This document shows, piece by piece, positions 46,316-60,549 of a stretch of 64,000 nt of DNA. Both the position numbers and the translations under genes were made by a program. The DNA is taken from contig NZ_JACVAI010000008.1 of assembly GCF_014851765.1 (NCBI RefSeq), forward strand, positions 248,001 to 312,000. Reading direction: 5' to 3'. Source of the stretch: Pseudomonas sp. PDM04. GTDB taxonomy: Bacteria; Pseudomonadota; Gammaproteobacteria; Pseudomonadales; Pseudomonadaceae. The notes beneath the pieces are model-generated. The model ran no database searches. It was not told the origin of the DNA and was given only the letters and a program-made list of their open reading frames with translations. Numbering within the stretch: position 1 is the first letter of the stretch; each line of letters opens with the position of its first letter.

Positions 46316-47509
46316 TTACTCGATGATTTTGGCTACGACGCCAGCGCCGACGGTACGACCGCCTTCACGGATAGCGAAACGCAGACCGTCTTCCATCGCG
46401 ATGGTTTTGATCAGGGTAACAGTCATTTGAATGTTATCGCCTGGCATTACCATTTCAACGCCTTCTGGCAGCTCGCAGTTACCAGTCACGTCAGTAGTAC
46501 GGAAGTAGAACTGTGGACGGTAGCCTTTGAAGAACGGAGTGTGACGACCGCCTTCTTCCTTGCTCAGAACGTAAACTTCTGCGGTGAACTTGGTGTGCGG
46601 CTTAACCGAACCCGGCTTAACCAGAACCTGACCACGCTCAACGTCGTCACGCTTGGTGCCACGCAGCAGAACGCCGCAGTTCTCGCCAGCACGACCTTCG
46701 TCGAGCAGCTTGCGGAACATCTCAACACCGGTGCAGGTGGTGGTGGTGGTGTCACGCAGACCAACGATTTCCAGCGCATCTTGAACGCGAACGATACCGC
46801 GCTCGATACGACCAGTCACAACAGTACCGCGACCGGAGATCGAGAATACGTCTTCGATTGGCATCAGGAATGGCTTGTCGATAGCACGCTCTGGCTCTGG
46901 GATGTAGCTGTCCAGAGTTTCTACCAGCTTCTTGACAGCGGTAGTGCCCATTTCGTTGTCGTCTTTGCCTTCCAGCGCCATACGAGCGGAACCGATGATG
47001 ATTGGAGTGTCATCACCTGGGAAGTCGTAAGTGCTCAGCAGGTCGCGCACTTCCATCTCAACCAGCTCCAGCAGCTCAGCGTCGTCTACCAGGTCAGCCT
47101 TGTTCAGGAAAACCACGATGTACGGAACGCCTACCTGACGGGACAGCAGGATGTGCTCACGGGTTTGTGGCATCGGACCATCAGCGGCCGAGCAAACCAG
47201 GATCGCGCCGTCCATCTGGGCAGCACCGGTGATCATGTTCTTCACGTAGTCAGCGTGACCTGGGCAGTCAACGTGAGCGTAGTGACGAATCTTCGAGTTG
47301 TACTCGACGTGCGCGGTGTTGATGGTGATACCACGAGCTTTTTCTTCTGGCGCGCTGTCGATCTTGTCGAATTCAACTACGGCCGAACCGAAAACTTCGG
47401 AGCAGACGCGAGTCAGAGCTGCGGTCAGAGTGGTTTTACCGTGGTCAACGTGACCAATGGTGCCAACGTTGACGTGCGGAAGGGAACGATCAAATTTTTC
47501 TTTAGCCAC
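46316..47509 (-). CDS. tuf: Elongation factor Tu
   Basis: A 397-residue GTPase that brings aminoacyl-tRNA to the ribosome. G motifs: GHVDHGKTT, DCPGHADY and NKADL; the C-terminal barrel domains end GRTVGAGVVAKIIE. It is the last gene of the str operon, 32 bases after fusA. This is the only tuf gene in the window; a second copy is often found beside the tRNA-Thr gene, and that place is empty here (62.8-63.0 kb). Confidence 0.98.
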   Translation of the reverse strand: MAKEKFDRSLPHVNVGTIGHVDHGKTTLTAALTRVCSEVFGSAVVEFDKIDSAPEEKARGITINTAHVEYNSKIRHYAHVDCPGHADYVKNMITGAAQMDGAILVCSAADGPMPQTREHILLSRQVGVPYIVVFLNKADLVDDAELLELVEMEVRDLLSTYDFPGDDTPIIIGSARMALEGKDDNEMGTTAVKKLVETLDSYIPEPERAIDKPFLMPIEDVFSISGRGTVVTGRIERGIVRVQDALEIVGLRDTTTTTCTGVEMFRKLLDEGRAGENCGVLLRGTKRDDVERGQVLVKPGSVKPHTKFTAEVYVLSKEEGGRHTPFFKGYRPQFYFRTTDVTGNCELPEGVEMVMPGDNIQMTVTLIKTIAMEDGLRFAIREGGRTVGAGVVAKIIE

Positions 47510-47541
47510 GACAATTAACTCCTAGCCTAAAGGGGGCTGAA

Positions 47542-49647
47542 TCAGCCTTGTTTTTTGGTAACGGTTTCGACGATGTGCGACGGAGCCGTATTGTATTTTT
47601 TGAATTCCATAGAGTAGCTTGCGCGACCTTGGGACATGGAACGAACGTCGGTTGCGTAACCGAACATCTCACCCAACGGAACCTCGGCGCGAATCACTTT
47701 ACCGGAAACCGTATCTTCCATACCCAGGATCATGCCGCGACGACGGTTAAGGTCGCCCATCACGTCACCCATATAGTCTTCAGGCGTAACAACCTCTACC
47801 GCCATGATCGGCTCAAGCAACTCACCGCCACCTTTCTGGGCCAGTTGCTTGGTCGCCATGGAAGCAGCCACCTTAAACGCCATCTCGTTCGAGTCGACGT
47901 CGTGGTAGGAACCATCAAACACGGTAGCCTTCAGGCCGATCAGCGGATAACCGGCAACTACGCCGTTCTTCATCTGCTCTTCGATACCCTTCTGGATAGC
48001 CGGGATGTATTCCTTAGGAACCACACCACCCACTACTTCGTTCAAGAATTGCAGACCTTCCTGACCTTCGTCAGCAGGTGCAAAACGAATCCAGCAATGA
48101 CCGAACTGGCCACGACCGCCGGATTGACGAACGAACTTGCCTTCAATTTCGCAGTTCTTCGTGATGCGCTCACGGTACGAAACTTGAGGCTTACCGATGT
48201 TGGCTTCAACGTTGAACTCACGGCGCATCCGGTCAACCAGGATGTCCAGGTGCAACTCACCCATACCAGAGATGATCGTTTGACCGGTCTCTTCATCAGT
48301 CTTGACGCGGAAAGACGGGTCTTCCTGAGCAAGCTTGCCCAGAGCGATACCCATTTTTTCCTGATCGTCCTTGGTCTTAGGCTCTACGGCAACCGAGATA
48401 ACCGGCTCCGGGAAGTCCATGCGAACCAGGATGATTGGCTTGTCAGCGTTGCACAAGGTTTCACCAGTGGTGACGTCCTTCATGCCGATCAGGGCCGCGA
48501 TGTCACCAGCGCGCACTTCCTTGATCTCTTCACGGGCGTTTGCGTGCATTTGCACCATACGACCCACACGCTCTTTCTTGCCTTTGACCGAGTTGATCAC
48601 GCCGTCGCCGGAGGCCAACACGCCCGAGTAAACACGAACGAAGGTCAAGGTACCCACGAATGGGTCGGTAGCGATCTTGAACGCCAGAGCCGAGAACGGC
48701 TCGTCGTCGTCTGCGTGACGCTCCATTTGAACTTCCTCGTCATCCGGGTCAGTACCCTTGATGGCAGGAATGTCGGTCGGAGCCGGCAGGTAGTCGATAA
48801 CGGCGTCGAGAACCAGGGGAACACCCTTGTTCTTGAAGGAAGAACCGCAAACAGCCAGAACGATCTCACCAGCGATAGTACGCTGACGCAGAGCGGCCTT
48901 GATTTCCTCGATGGTGAGCTCTTCGCCCTCGAGGTACTTGTTCATCAGCTCTTCGCTGGCTTCGGCCGCAGCCTCGACCATGTTGTTGCGCCACTCTTCA
49001 GCCAGCTCCTGCAACTCGGCAGGGATCGCTTCGCGACGAGGGGTCATGCCTTTGTCAGCATCGTTCCAGTAAACGGCTTCCATGGTCATCAGATCGATTT
49101 GACCCTGGAAGTTGTCTTCGGAACCGATAGCCAACTGGATTGGCACTGGAGTGTGACCCAGACGCTGCTTGATCTGCGCGATCACGCGCAGGAAGTTAGC
49201 GCCGGCACGGTCCATCTTGTTCACGTAAACGATACGTGGAACGCCGTACTTGTTGGCTTGACGCCATACGGTTTCGGACTGAGGCTCAACACCCGAAGTA
49301 CCACAGAACACAACGACCGCGCCGTCGAGTACACGCAGGGAACGCTCAACTTCAATGGTGAAGTCAACGTGGCCCGGGGTGTCAATGACGTTGAAGCGGT
49401 ATTGGTCTTTGTGCTGCTTCGCAGAACCTTGCCAGAAGGCGGTAATAGCAGCAGAAGTAATGGTAATACCACGCTCCTGCTCCTGCACCATCCAGTCCGT
49501 GGTCGCGGCGCCGTCATGCACCTCGCCCATTTTGTGGCTTTTGCCGGTGTAAAAAAGGACGCGCTCGGTGGTGGTGGTTTTACCAGCATCCACGTGAGCA
49601 ACGATACCAATGTTACGGTAGCGATTAATCGGTGTAGTACGAGCCAT
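47542..49647 (-). CDS. fusA: Elongation factor G
   Basis: A 701-residue translocase of five domains. G motifs are AHVDAGKTTTTE, DTPGHVDF and NKMDR; the tip of domain IV has SGGRGQFGHCWI. EF-G moves tRNAs and mRNA after peptide bond formation and splits ribosomes with RRF. Pseudomonads often have a second fusA elsewhere; the str-operon copy is the main one. It lies between rpsG (30-base gap) and tuf. Confidence 0.98.
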   Translation of the reverse strand: MARTTPINRYRNIGIVAHVDAGKTTTTERVLFYTGKSHKMGEVHDGAATTDWMVQEQERGITITSAAITAFWQGSAKQHKDQYRFNVIDTPGHVDFTIEVERSLRVLDGAVVVFCGTSGVEPQSETVWRQANKYGVPRIVYVNKMDRAGANFLRVIAQIKQRLGHTPVPIQLAIGSEDNFQGQIDLMTMEAVYWNDADKGMTPRREAIPAELQELAEEWRNNMVEAAAEASEELMNKYLEGEELTIEEIKAALRQRTIAGEIVLAVCGSSFKNKGVPLVLDAVIDYLPAPTDIPAIKGTDPDDEEVQMERHADDDEPFSALAFKIATDPFVGTLTFVRVYSGVLASGDGVINSVKGKKERVGRMVQMHANAREEIKEVRAGDIAALIGMKDVTTGETLCNADKPIILVRMDFPEPVISVAVEPKTKDDQEKMGIALGKLAQEDPSFRVKTDEETGQTIISGMGELHLDILVDRMRREFNVEANIGKPQVSYRERITKNCEIEGKFVRQSGGRGQFGHCWIRFAPADEGQEGLQFLNEVVGGVVPKEYIPAIQKGIEEQMKNGVVAGYPLIGLKATVFDGSYHDVDSNEMAFKVAASMATKQLAQKGGGELLEPIMAVEVVTPEDYMGDVMGDLNRRRGMILGMEDTVSGKVIRAEVPLGEMFGYATDVRSMSQGRASYSMEFKKYNTAPSHIVETVTKKQG

Positions 49648-49677
49648 AAAGCCCTCGCAAAATTAGTGACGCTAAAA

Positions 49678-50151
49678 TTAGAAGCGGTAGTGCGAGAAAG
49701 CCTTGTTAGCTTCAGCCATACGGTGCACGTCTTCACGCTTCTTAACTGCAGCACCTTTACCTTCAGCAGCATCCAGCAGTTCGCCAGCCAAACGCAGAGC
49801 CATGGACTTCTCGCCGCGCTTGCGGGCGAAGTCTACCAACCAGCGCATTGCCAGAGCGTTACGACGCGAAGGACGAACTTCGACAGGAACCTGGTAAGTA
49901 GCACCACCAACGCGGCGCGACTTCACTTCGACCAGCGGAGCGATGGCGTCGAGTGCTTTTTCGAAGAGTTCCAGGGGATCGGAGCCAGCCTTACGAGCTG
50001 CAACGGTTTCCAGGGCACCATAAACGATACGCTCGGCAACGGCTTTCTTGCCGCTTTCCATAACGTGGTTCATGAATTTGGCGAGGATTTGGCTTCCGTA
50101 TTTCGGATCGTCCAGAATCTCACGCTTTGCTGCTACGCGACGTCTTGGCAT
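49678..50151 (-). CDS. rpsG: 30S ribosomal protein S7
   Basis: A 157-residue primary 16S rRNA binder that nucleates the small-subunit head. It starts MPRRRVAAKREILDDPKYGS and ends KAFSHYRF. In E. coli S7 represses its operon by binding the rpsL-rpsG intercistronic mRNA; the corresponding gap here is 109 bases, long enough for such a site, though I cannot show the structure. Confidence 0.98.
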   Translation of the reverse strand: MPRRRVAAKREILDDPKYGSQILAKFMNHVMESGKKAVAERIVYGALETVAARKAGSDPLELFEKALDAIAPLVEVKSRRVGGATYQVPVEVRPSRRNALAMRWLVDFARKRGEKSMALRLAGELLDAAEGKGAAVKKREDVHRMAEANKAFSHYRF

Positions 50152-50260
50152 TGATAAGCCCTCAAACGGTCTTCAGGTTAGTTCGGAACAGATCTCGAGA
50201 GATGCGTGCCCGACCTTACTCTTATCGACTCAATAAATTAGAAAACTGCAAAGCAGCCGA

Positions 50261-50632
50261 TTACTTCGGACGCTTGGTACCGTACTTCGAACGACCCTGG
50301 TTACGACCTTTAACACCGGAAGTATCCAACGAACCGCGAACGGTGTGGTAACGAACACCTGGCAAGTCTTTTACACGACCGCCGCGGATCAGTACCACGC
50401 TGTGCTCTTGCAGGTTGTGGCCTTCACCGCCGATGTACGAGGAAACCTCGAAACCGTTGGTCAGACGCACACGGCATACTTTACGCAGTGCCGAGTTAGG
50501 TTTTTTCGGCGTAGTGGTGTACACACGGGTGCACACGCCACGACGTTGCGGGCAGTTCTGCAGCGCAGGCACGTCGGATTTCTCGACGATACGCTTACGC
50601 GGCTGACGTACCAGCTGGTTGATAGTTGCCAT
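50261..50632 (-). CDS. rpsL: 30S ribosomal protein S12
   Basis: A 123-residue decoding-centre protein starting [20 protein letters not shown]. Positions linked to streptomycin resistance in other bacteria are wild-type (Lys in [11 protein letters not shown] and in [10 protein letters not shown]). It opens the str operon, with the promoter at 50724-50752. Confidence 0.98.
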
Positions 50633-50723
50633 CTACTAGCTCCACTGTTGTCTTGCGACGCTATTGTCTTGCAAGAAAAGCAAAATGGCAGGAACGTATT
50701 CCCGCCAAATTTAGGGGTACAAG

Positions 50724-50752
50724 AGTCTAAAGAGGATCTTGTCCCCAGTCAA
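50724..50752 (-). promoter_or_regulatory. Sigma-70 promoter of the str operon (rpsL)
   Basis: On the minus strand TTGACT (50752-50747), 17 bases, TAGACT (50729-50724). It lies about 92 bases upstream of the rpsL start in the 216-base gap after rpoC, where no clear rpoC terminator is seen. Confidence 0.75.
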
Positions 50753-50848
50753 GGCAAGGCCCCGACCTCCCCGCTCATCCAACCTCGACAAATTGTCGCG
50801 ATTCGATGAACGGAATGACCAGGGCCCTACGCTCATTTATCGCAGAAC

Positions 50849-53800
50849 TCAGTTACCGCTCGAGTTCAGCGCTTCGGTCAGTGCAGCTTCCACTTCACTG
50901 GCGCTTACGCGCAGCGGCTTGTCTGCATCACGGCGACGCTTGCGCTCGCTGTGATAAGCCAGGCCGGTACCTGCCGGGATCAAACGACCCACGACCACGT
51001 TTTCTTTCAGGCCGCGCAGGTAATCGCGCTTGCCGGTTACCGCCGCCTCGGTCAGTACACGGGTGGTTTCCTGGAAGGAAGCCGCCGAGATGAACGATTC
51101 GGTCGACAGCGACGCCTTGGTGATACCCAGCAGAACGCGGGTGAACTTGGCGACAAACTTGTCTTCCGTAGCCAGACGCTCGTTCTCTACCAGTACGTGA
51201 GTCAGTTCCATCTGGTCGCCCTTGATGAAGCTGGAATCGCCGGACTCGGAGATCTCAACTTTACGCAGCATCTGACGCAGGATGGTCTCGATGTGCTTAT
51301 CGTTGATCTTCACGCCTTGCAGACGATAAACGTCCTGGATCTCGTTCACGATGTACTTGGCCAGCGCACTCACACCCAGCAGACGCAGGATGTCGTGTGG
51401 ATCGCTCGGACCGTCGGAGATAACTTCGCCGCGGTTGACCTGTTCGCCTTCGAACACGTTCAGGTGACGCCACTTCGGAATCAGCTCTTCATACGGATCG
51501 CTACCGTCGTTCGGAGTGATAACCAGACGACGCTTGCCCTTGGTTTCCTTACCGAACGCGATGGTGCCGCTGACTTCAGCCAGAATCGACGCTTCTTTCG
51601 GACGACGAGCTTCAAACAGGTCGGCAACACGCGGCAGACCACCGGTGATGTCACGGGTCTTGGAAGTCTCTTGCGGAATACGAGCGATAACATCACCGAT
51701 CGCAATCTTCGCACCGTCCGCCACACCGACCAGGGCGTTGGCTGGCAGGAAGTACTGAGCGATAACGTCAGTGCCTGGCAGCAACAGATCCTTGCCGTTG
51801 TCGTCGACCATCTTCACAGCAGGACGGATGTCCTTGCCAGCAGCTGGACGATCTTTCGGATCGAGTACTTCAATGTTGGTCATACCGGTCAATTCGTCTG
51901 TCTGACGCTTGATCGTGATGCCTTCTTCCATGCCCACGTAGGTCACGGTACCTTTCATTTCGGTAACGATCGGGTGAGTGTGCGGATCCCACTTGGCCAC
52001 GATAGCGCCAGCGTCGACCTTGTCACCCTCTTTAACCGAAATCACGGCACCGTACGGCAGCTTGTAACGCTCGCGCTCACGACCGAAGTCGTCAGCGATT
52101 GCCAGCTCACCGGAACGGGACACGGCGACCAGGTGACCATCTACTCGCTCAACGTGCTTCAGGTTGTGCAGACGGACGGTACCGCCATTCTTCACCTGAA
52201 CGCTGTCGGCTGCGGAGGTCCGGCTTGCCGCACCACCGATGTGGAACGTACGCATCGTCAGCTGGGTACCCGGCTCACCGATGGACTGGGCAGCGATAAC
52301 GCCGACCGACTCACCGATGTTCACCTGGTGACCACGAGCCAGATCGCGGCCGTAGCACTTGGCGCAAATGCCATAGCGGGTTTCGCAACTGATCGGCGAA
52401 CGCACGATCACTTCGTCGATGCTGTTCAGCTCGATGAACTCGACCCACTTCTCGTCTACCAGGGTGCCGGCAGGAACGATGACGTCCTCGGTACCCGGCT
52501 TGAATACGTCACGGGCAATGACACGACCCAATACACGCTCACCCAACGGCTCAACAACGTCACCGCCTTCAATGTGCGGAGTCATCAGCAGGCCATGTTC
52601 GGTGCCGCAATCGATCTCGGTCACAACCAGATCCTGCGCCACGTCTACCAGACGACGAGTCAGGTAACCGGAGTTCGCAGTTTTCAACGCGGTATCCGCC
52701 AGACCTTTACGAGCACCGTGAGTGGAGATGAAGTACTGAAGTACGCTCAAACCTTCACGGAAGTTCGCAGTAATCGGCGTTTCAATGATGGAGCCGTCCG
52801 GCTTGGCCATCAGGCCACGCATACCGGCGAGCTGACGGATCTGCGCAGCAGAACCCCGTGCGCCCGAGTCGGCCATCATGTACATCGAGTTGAAGGACTC
52901 CTGGTCGACTTCGACACCATGACGGTCGATGACTTTCTCTTTCGAGAGGTTGGCCATCATCGCCTTGGAAACTTCGTCGTTCGCCTTGGACCAGAGGTCG
53001 ATGACCTTGTTGTACTTCTCGCCCTGGGTTACCAGGCCGGAGGCGTACTGACTTTCGATCTCTTTCACTTCGTCGGTAGCCGTACCGATGATGCGGGCTT
53101 TTTCATCCGGGATAACGAAGTCGTTAACGCCGATGGAAACGCCGGAGATGGTCGAGTAGGCAAAACCGGTGTACATCAACTGGTCAGCGAAGATTACGGT
53201 CTCTTTCAGACCCACCACGCGGTAGCACTGGTTGATCAGCTTGGAGATCGCCTTTTTCTTCATCGGCAGGTTGACGACGTCGAAGGACAGACCTTTTGGC
53301 ACAACCTGGAACAACAGCGCACGGCCGACAGTGGTGTCGACGATGCGGGTGTTGGTCACGCTGCCGCCGTCACGATCGTTGACGGTTTCACTGATCCGCA
53401 CTTTGACCTTCGCGTGCAGTGCGGCTTCGCCGGCACGGAACACACGGTCAACTTCCTGCAGATCCGCGAACACACGACCTTCGCCCTTGGCGTTGATCGC
53501 TTCACGAGTCATGTAGTACAGACCCAATACAACGTCCTGCGACGGAACGATGATTGGCTCACCGTTGGCTGGCGACAGAATGTTGTTGGTCGACATCATC
53601 AACGCACGCGCTTCCAACTGGGCTTCCAGTGTCAGCGGTACGTGCACGGCCATTTGGTCGCCGTCGAAGTCGGCGTTGTACGCAGCACAGACCAGAGGGT
53701 GCAGCTGGATAGCCTTACCTTCGATCAGTACTGGTTCAAACGCCTGGATACCCAGACGGTGAAGGGTCGGTGCACGGTTGAGCAGAACCGGGTGTTCGCG

Positions 53801-55048
53801 AATCACTTCAGCGAGAACGTCCCACACTTCCGGCAGTTCGCGCTCGACCATCTTCTTCGCAGCCTTGATGGTGGTTGCGAGACCACGCATTTCCAGCTTG
53901 CCGAAAATGAACGGCTTGAACAGCTCGAGAGCCATTTTCTTCGGCAGACCGCACTGGTGCAGACGCAGGGTCGGACCTACGGTAATTACCGAACGACCGG
54001 AGTAGTCAACACGCTTACCGAGCAAGTTCTGACGGAAACGACCCTGTTTACCCTTGATCATGTCAGCCAGGGACTTCAGAGGACGCTTGTTCGAACCGGT
54101 AATGGCGCGACCACGACGACCGTTGTCGAGCAGTGCATCGACGGCTTCCTGCAACATGCGCTTTTCGTTGCGCACAATGATGTCCGGAGCGGACAGATCG
54201 AGCAGACGCTTCAAGCGGTTGTTACGGTTGATCACTCGACGATACAGATCGTTGAGGTCGGAAGTCGCGAAGCGACCGCCATCCAGCGGGACCAGTGGAC
54301 GCAGATCTGGCGGCAGAACCGGCAGAACGGTCAGCACCATCCACTCTGGCAGGTTGCCGGAACCCTGGAAGGCTTCCATCAACTTCAGACGCTTGGACAG
54401 CTTCTTGATTTTGGTTTCGGAGTTGGTTTGCGGAATTTCTTCGCGCAGACGGCCAATCTCGTGCTCCAGATCGATAGCGTGCAGCAGTTCGCGGACAGCT
54501 TCGGCACCCATGCGGGCATCGAAATCGTCGCCGAACTCTTCCAGCGCTTCGAAGTACTGCTCGTCGTTGAGCAGCTGACCTTTTTCAAGGGTGGTCATGC
54601 CTGGATCGATAACGACATAGCTCTCGAAGTAGAGAACACGCTCGATATCACGCAGGGTCATGTCCATCAGCAAGCCGATACGCGACGGCAGCGATTTCAG
54701 GAACCAGATGTGGGCAACAGGCGAAGCCAGTTCGATGTGCGCCATGCGCTCACGACGAACTTTGGCCAGTGCGACTTCAACACCGCACTTCTCGCAGATC
54801 ACGCCACGGTGTTTCAAGCGCTTGTACTTACCGCACAGGCACTCGTAATCCTTTACCGGGCCAAAGATCTTGGCGCAGAACAGGCCGTCACGTTCAGGTT
54901 TGAACGTACGGTAGTTGATGGTTTCCGGCTTTTTAACTTCACCGAACGACCACGAACGGATCATCTCAGGCGAGGCCAATCCGATACGGATGGCGTCGAA
55001 CTCTTCGACTTGACCCTGGTTTTTCAGCAAATTCAGTAGGTCTTTCAA
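50849..55048 (-). CDS. rpoC: DNA-directed RNA polymerase subunit beta-prime
   Basis: A 1399-residue subunit. The N-terminal zinc site (CLCGKYKRLKHRGVICEKCG), the catalytic Mg2+ loop NADFDGDQMAVH and the bridge-helix and trigger-loop regions are present, as is the second zinc site (CETRYGICAKCYGRD). It follows rpoB by 64 bases and ends the rplJL-rpoBC transcript. The plus strand opposite it is open almost throughout, which is a codon-bias effect and not a gene. Confidence 0.99.
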   Translation of the reverse strand: MKDLLNLLKNQGQVEEFDAIRIGLASPEMIRSWSFGEVKKPETINYRTFKPERDGLFCAKIFGPVKDYECLCGKYKRLKHRGVICEKCGVEVALAKVRRERMAHIELASPVAHIWFLKSLPSRIGLLMDMTLRDIERVLYFESYVVIDPGMTTLEKGQLLNDEQYFEALEEFGDDFDARMGAEAVRELLHAIDLEHEIGRLREEIPQTNSETKIKKLSKRLKLMEAFQGSGNLPEWMVLTVLPVLPPDLRPLVPLDGGRFATSDLNDLYRRVINRNNRLKRLLDLSAPDIIVRNEKRMLQEAVDALLDNGRRGRAITGSNKRPLKSLADMIKGKQGRFRQNLLGKRVDYSGRSVITVGPTLRLHQCGLPKKMALELFKPFIFGKLEMRGLATTIKAAKKMVERELPEVWDVLAEVIREHPVLLNRAPTLHRLGIQAFEPVLIEGKAIQLHPLVCAAYNADFDGDQMAVHVPLTLEAQLEARALMMSTNNILSPANGEPIIVPSQDVVLGLYYMTREAINAKGEGRVFADLQEVDRVFRAGEAALHAKVKVRISETVNDRDGGSVTNTRIVDTTVGRALLFQVVPKGLSFDVVNLPMKKKAISKLINQCYRVVGLKETVIFADQLMYTGFAYSTISGVSIGVNDFVIPDEKARIIGTATDEVKEIESQYASGLVTQGEKYNKVIDLWSKANDEVSKAMMANLSKEKVIDRHGVEVDQESFNSMYMMADSGARGSAAQIRQLAGMRGLMAKPDGSIIETPITANFREGLSVLQYFISTHGARKGLADTALKTANSGYLTRRLVDVAQDLVVTEIDCGTEHGLLMTPHIEGGDVVEPLGERVLGRVIARDVFKPGTEDVIVPAGTLVDEKWVEFIELNSIDEVIVRSPISCETRYGICAKCYGRDLARGHQVNIGESVGVIAAQSIGEPGTQLTMRTFHIGGAASRTSAADSVQVKNGGTVRLHNLKHVERVDGHLVAVSRSGELAIADDFGRERERYKLPYGAVISVKEGDKVDAGAIVAKWDPHTHPIVTEMKGTVTYVGMEEGITIKRQTDELTGMTNIEVLDPKDRPAAGKDIRPAVKMVDDNGKDLLLPGTDVIAQYFLPANALVGVADGAKIAIGDVIARIPQETSKTRDITGGLPRVADLFEARRPKEASILAEVSGTIAFGKETKGKRRLVITPNDGSDPYEELIPKWRHLNVFEGEQVNRGEVISDGPSDPHDILRLLGVSALAKYIVNEIQDVYRLQGVKINDKHIETILRQMLRKVEISESGDSSFIKGDQMELTHVLVENERLATEDKFVAKFTRVLLGITKASLSTESFISAASFQETTRVLTEAAVTGKRDYLRGLKENVVVGRLIPAGTGLAYHSERKRRRDADKPLRVSASEVEAALTEALNSSGN

Positions 55049-55112
55049 GGCCTTTCCTCCTGGCGGAGCAGAGAGCGGGCAATCCTGCCCCGCTCTCGAT
55101 TCGCGTCACGTG

Positions 55113-59186
<4,074 letters not shown>

Positions 59187-59331
59187 CAGCGTTCCCCAGC
59201 TTGGTCACCTGCTTGTTTGGCCCCTCCCGACGGGAGCAGCCAGAAAATCGTGCAAACCCCATGGTTTGCGCCACCATATCGGGTGGTTACAGCTCGTTAT
59301 CAGCGCCAACCCAGTCGGCTGCCAATAACGG

Positions 59332-59360
59332 AAAAAGGCCGGTGGCAAGAGCCACCAGCC
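59332..59360 (-). terminator. rplL-rpoB attenuator hairpin
   Basis: On the minus strand GGCTGGTGGC (59360-59351) pairs with GCCACCGGCC (59346-59337), one wobble pair, loop TCTT, then CTTTTTCC. E. coli has a partial terminator at the same place that reduces rpoBC relative to rplJL. Confidence 0.82.
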
Positions 59361-59406
59361 ATCAGCCTTTCGCTTAACGCTCGGGCTGGAGGAGCAAAGT
59401 CGATGC

Positions 59407-59772
59407 TTACTTCAGCTCGACTTTAGCGCCTGCTTCTTCCAGCTTCTTCTTAGCGTCTTCAGCGGCTTCTTTCGAAACGCCTTCAGCTACAACCTGAGGA
59501 GCGCCGTCGACTTTCTCTTTGGCTTCTTTCAGGCCCAGACCAGTCAGTTCACGAACTGCCTTGATCACGTTTACTTTCTTTTCGCCAGCTTCGAGCAGAA
59601 CAACGTTGAACTCGGTTTGCTCTTCAACAACAGCGGCAGCAGCAGCTGGACCAGCAGCAGCAACAGCAGCGGTCACGCCGAAGGTTTCTTCCATTGCTTT
59701 GATCAGCTCAACAACTTCCAGAACGGTTTTCTGGCCGATTGCTTCGATGATTTGTTCGTTAGTCAGAGACAT
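59407..59772 (-). CDS. rplL: 50S ribosomal protein L7/L12
   Basis: A 121-residue stalk protein: helical N-terminal dimerisation part (MSLTNEQIIEAIGQKTVLEV), Ala-rich hinge (about 37-52) and the C-terminal factor-binding domain (LGLKEAKEKVDGAPQVVAEG). Four to six copies per ribosome recruit EF-Tu and EF-G. It is 78 bases after rplJ. Confidence 0.98.
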   Translation of the reverse strand: MSLTNEQIIEAIGQKTVLEVVELIKAMEETFGVTAAVAAAGPAAAAAVVEEQTEFNVVLLEAGEKKVNVIKAVRELTGLGLKEAKEKVDGAPQVVAEGVSKEAAEDAKKKLEEAGAKVELK

Positions 59773-59850
59773 GACTTGAATCCTGTATTGGGGTGACAGC
59801 CTACGCAGCCATCAAATTAAACATATGATTTGGAAAGATTCGACTGAGCC

Positions 59851-60351
59851 TTAGGCTGCAGCAGCTTCTTTCTGGTCGCGAACGGCTGCCAGAGTACGAG
59901 CCAGCTTGCTGGTAGCGCCTTGGATCACGCTCATCAGTTTTGCGATAGCTTCGTCGCGAGTTGGCAAGGTAGCCAACACGTCGATCTGGTTAGCGGCAAG
60001 GAACTTGCCATCAAACGCAGCTGCCTTGATCTCGAACTTGTCCTGACCCTTGGCGAACTCTTTGAAAATCCGGGCAGCGGCGCCTGGATGTTCCTTGGAG
60101 AATGCAATCAGGGTAGGGCCAGTGAACGCTTCGTTGAGAACACTGAATTCAGTGCCTTCAACAGCGCGCTTGAGCAGGGTGTTACGTACGACACGCACGT
60201 ATACGCCAGCTTCACGGGCCTCTTTACGGAGTCCGGTCATTGCGCCTACTGTTACGCCACGGGCATCAGCCACGACAGCGGACAGAGCGACTTTGGCAGC
60301 CTCGTTGACTTCAGCGACGATGGCCTTCTTGTCTTCGAGTTTAATTGCCAC
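59851..60351 (-). CDS. rplJ: 50S ribosomal protein L10
   Basis: A 166-residue stalk base protein whose C-terminal helix carries L7/L12 dimers. It starts with GTG at 60351 (MAIKLEDKKAIVAEVNEAAK), after AGCAGGAG. With L7/L12 it represses its own translation by binding the leader upstream, which is visible at 60425-60510. Confidence 0.98.
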   Translation of the reverse strand: MAIKLEDKKAIVAEVNEAAKVALSAVVADARGVTVGAMTGLRKEAREAGVYVRVVRNTLLKRAVEGTEFSVLNEAFTGPTLIAFSKEHPGAAARIFKEFAKGQDKFEIKAAAFDGKFLAANQIDVLATLPTRDEAIAKLMSVIQGATSKLARTLAAVRDQKEAAAA

Positions 60352-60424
60352 GGGTTTAACTCCTGCTTGTTACCGTTTCATCCGACCGAAGCCGGATGTC
60401 GTTTTGGTGTCTGATTCGGTAAGG

Positions 60425-60510
60425 AACCGGGAGCACCATCTGCGTAGGCTTGTGGTTTAAGACTTGCGTCGCCTACGGTCTTGGATAGCCCCCGCCAGGC
60501 AGGGACCCCA
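60425..60510 (-). promoter_or_regulatory. L10 leader (autoregulatory mRNA element)
   Basis: On the minus strand the segment AAGACCGTAGGCG ... CGCAAGTCTTAA ... GCCTACGCAGATGGTG closely follows the E. coli L10 leader (AAGACCGCAGG ... CGCAAG ... CCTGCGTAGACGGTG). The stem CGTAGGC/GCCTACG is at 60477-60471 and 60449-60443. The L10-(L12) complex binds such leaders and blocks rplJL translation. A separate hairpin ATTGGCGCAA/TTGCGCCAAT (60519-60542) lies between rplA and the leader. Confidence 0.85.
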
Positions 60511-60549
60511 ATTTTTCAATTGGCGCAATCGCTTGCGCCAATCTGTGTC

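Noticed and set aside
50786..50798. Palindrome CGACAAATTGTCG after rpoC as terminator
   Set aside because: The arms leave no room for a loop and no T-run follows, so it cannot be an intrinsic terminator; an operator role has no support.
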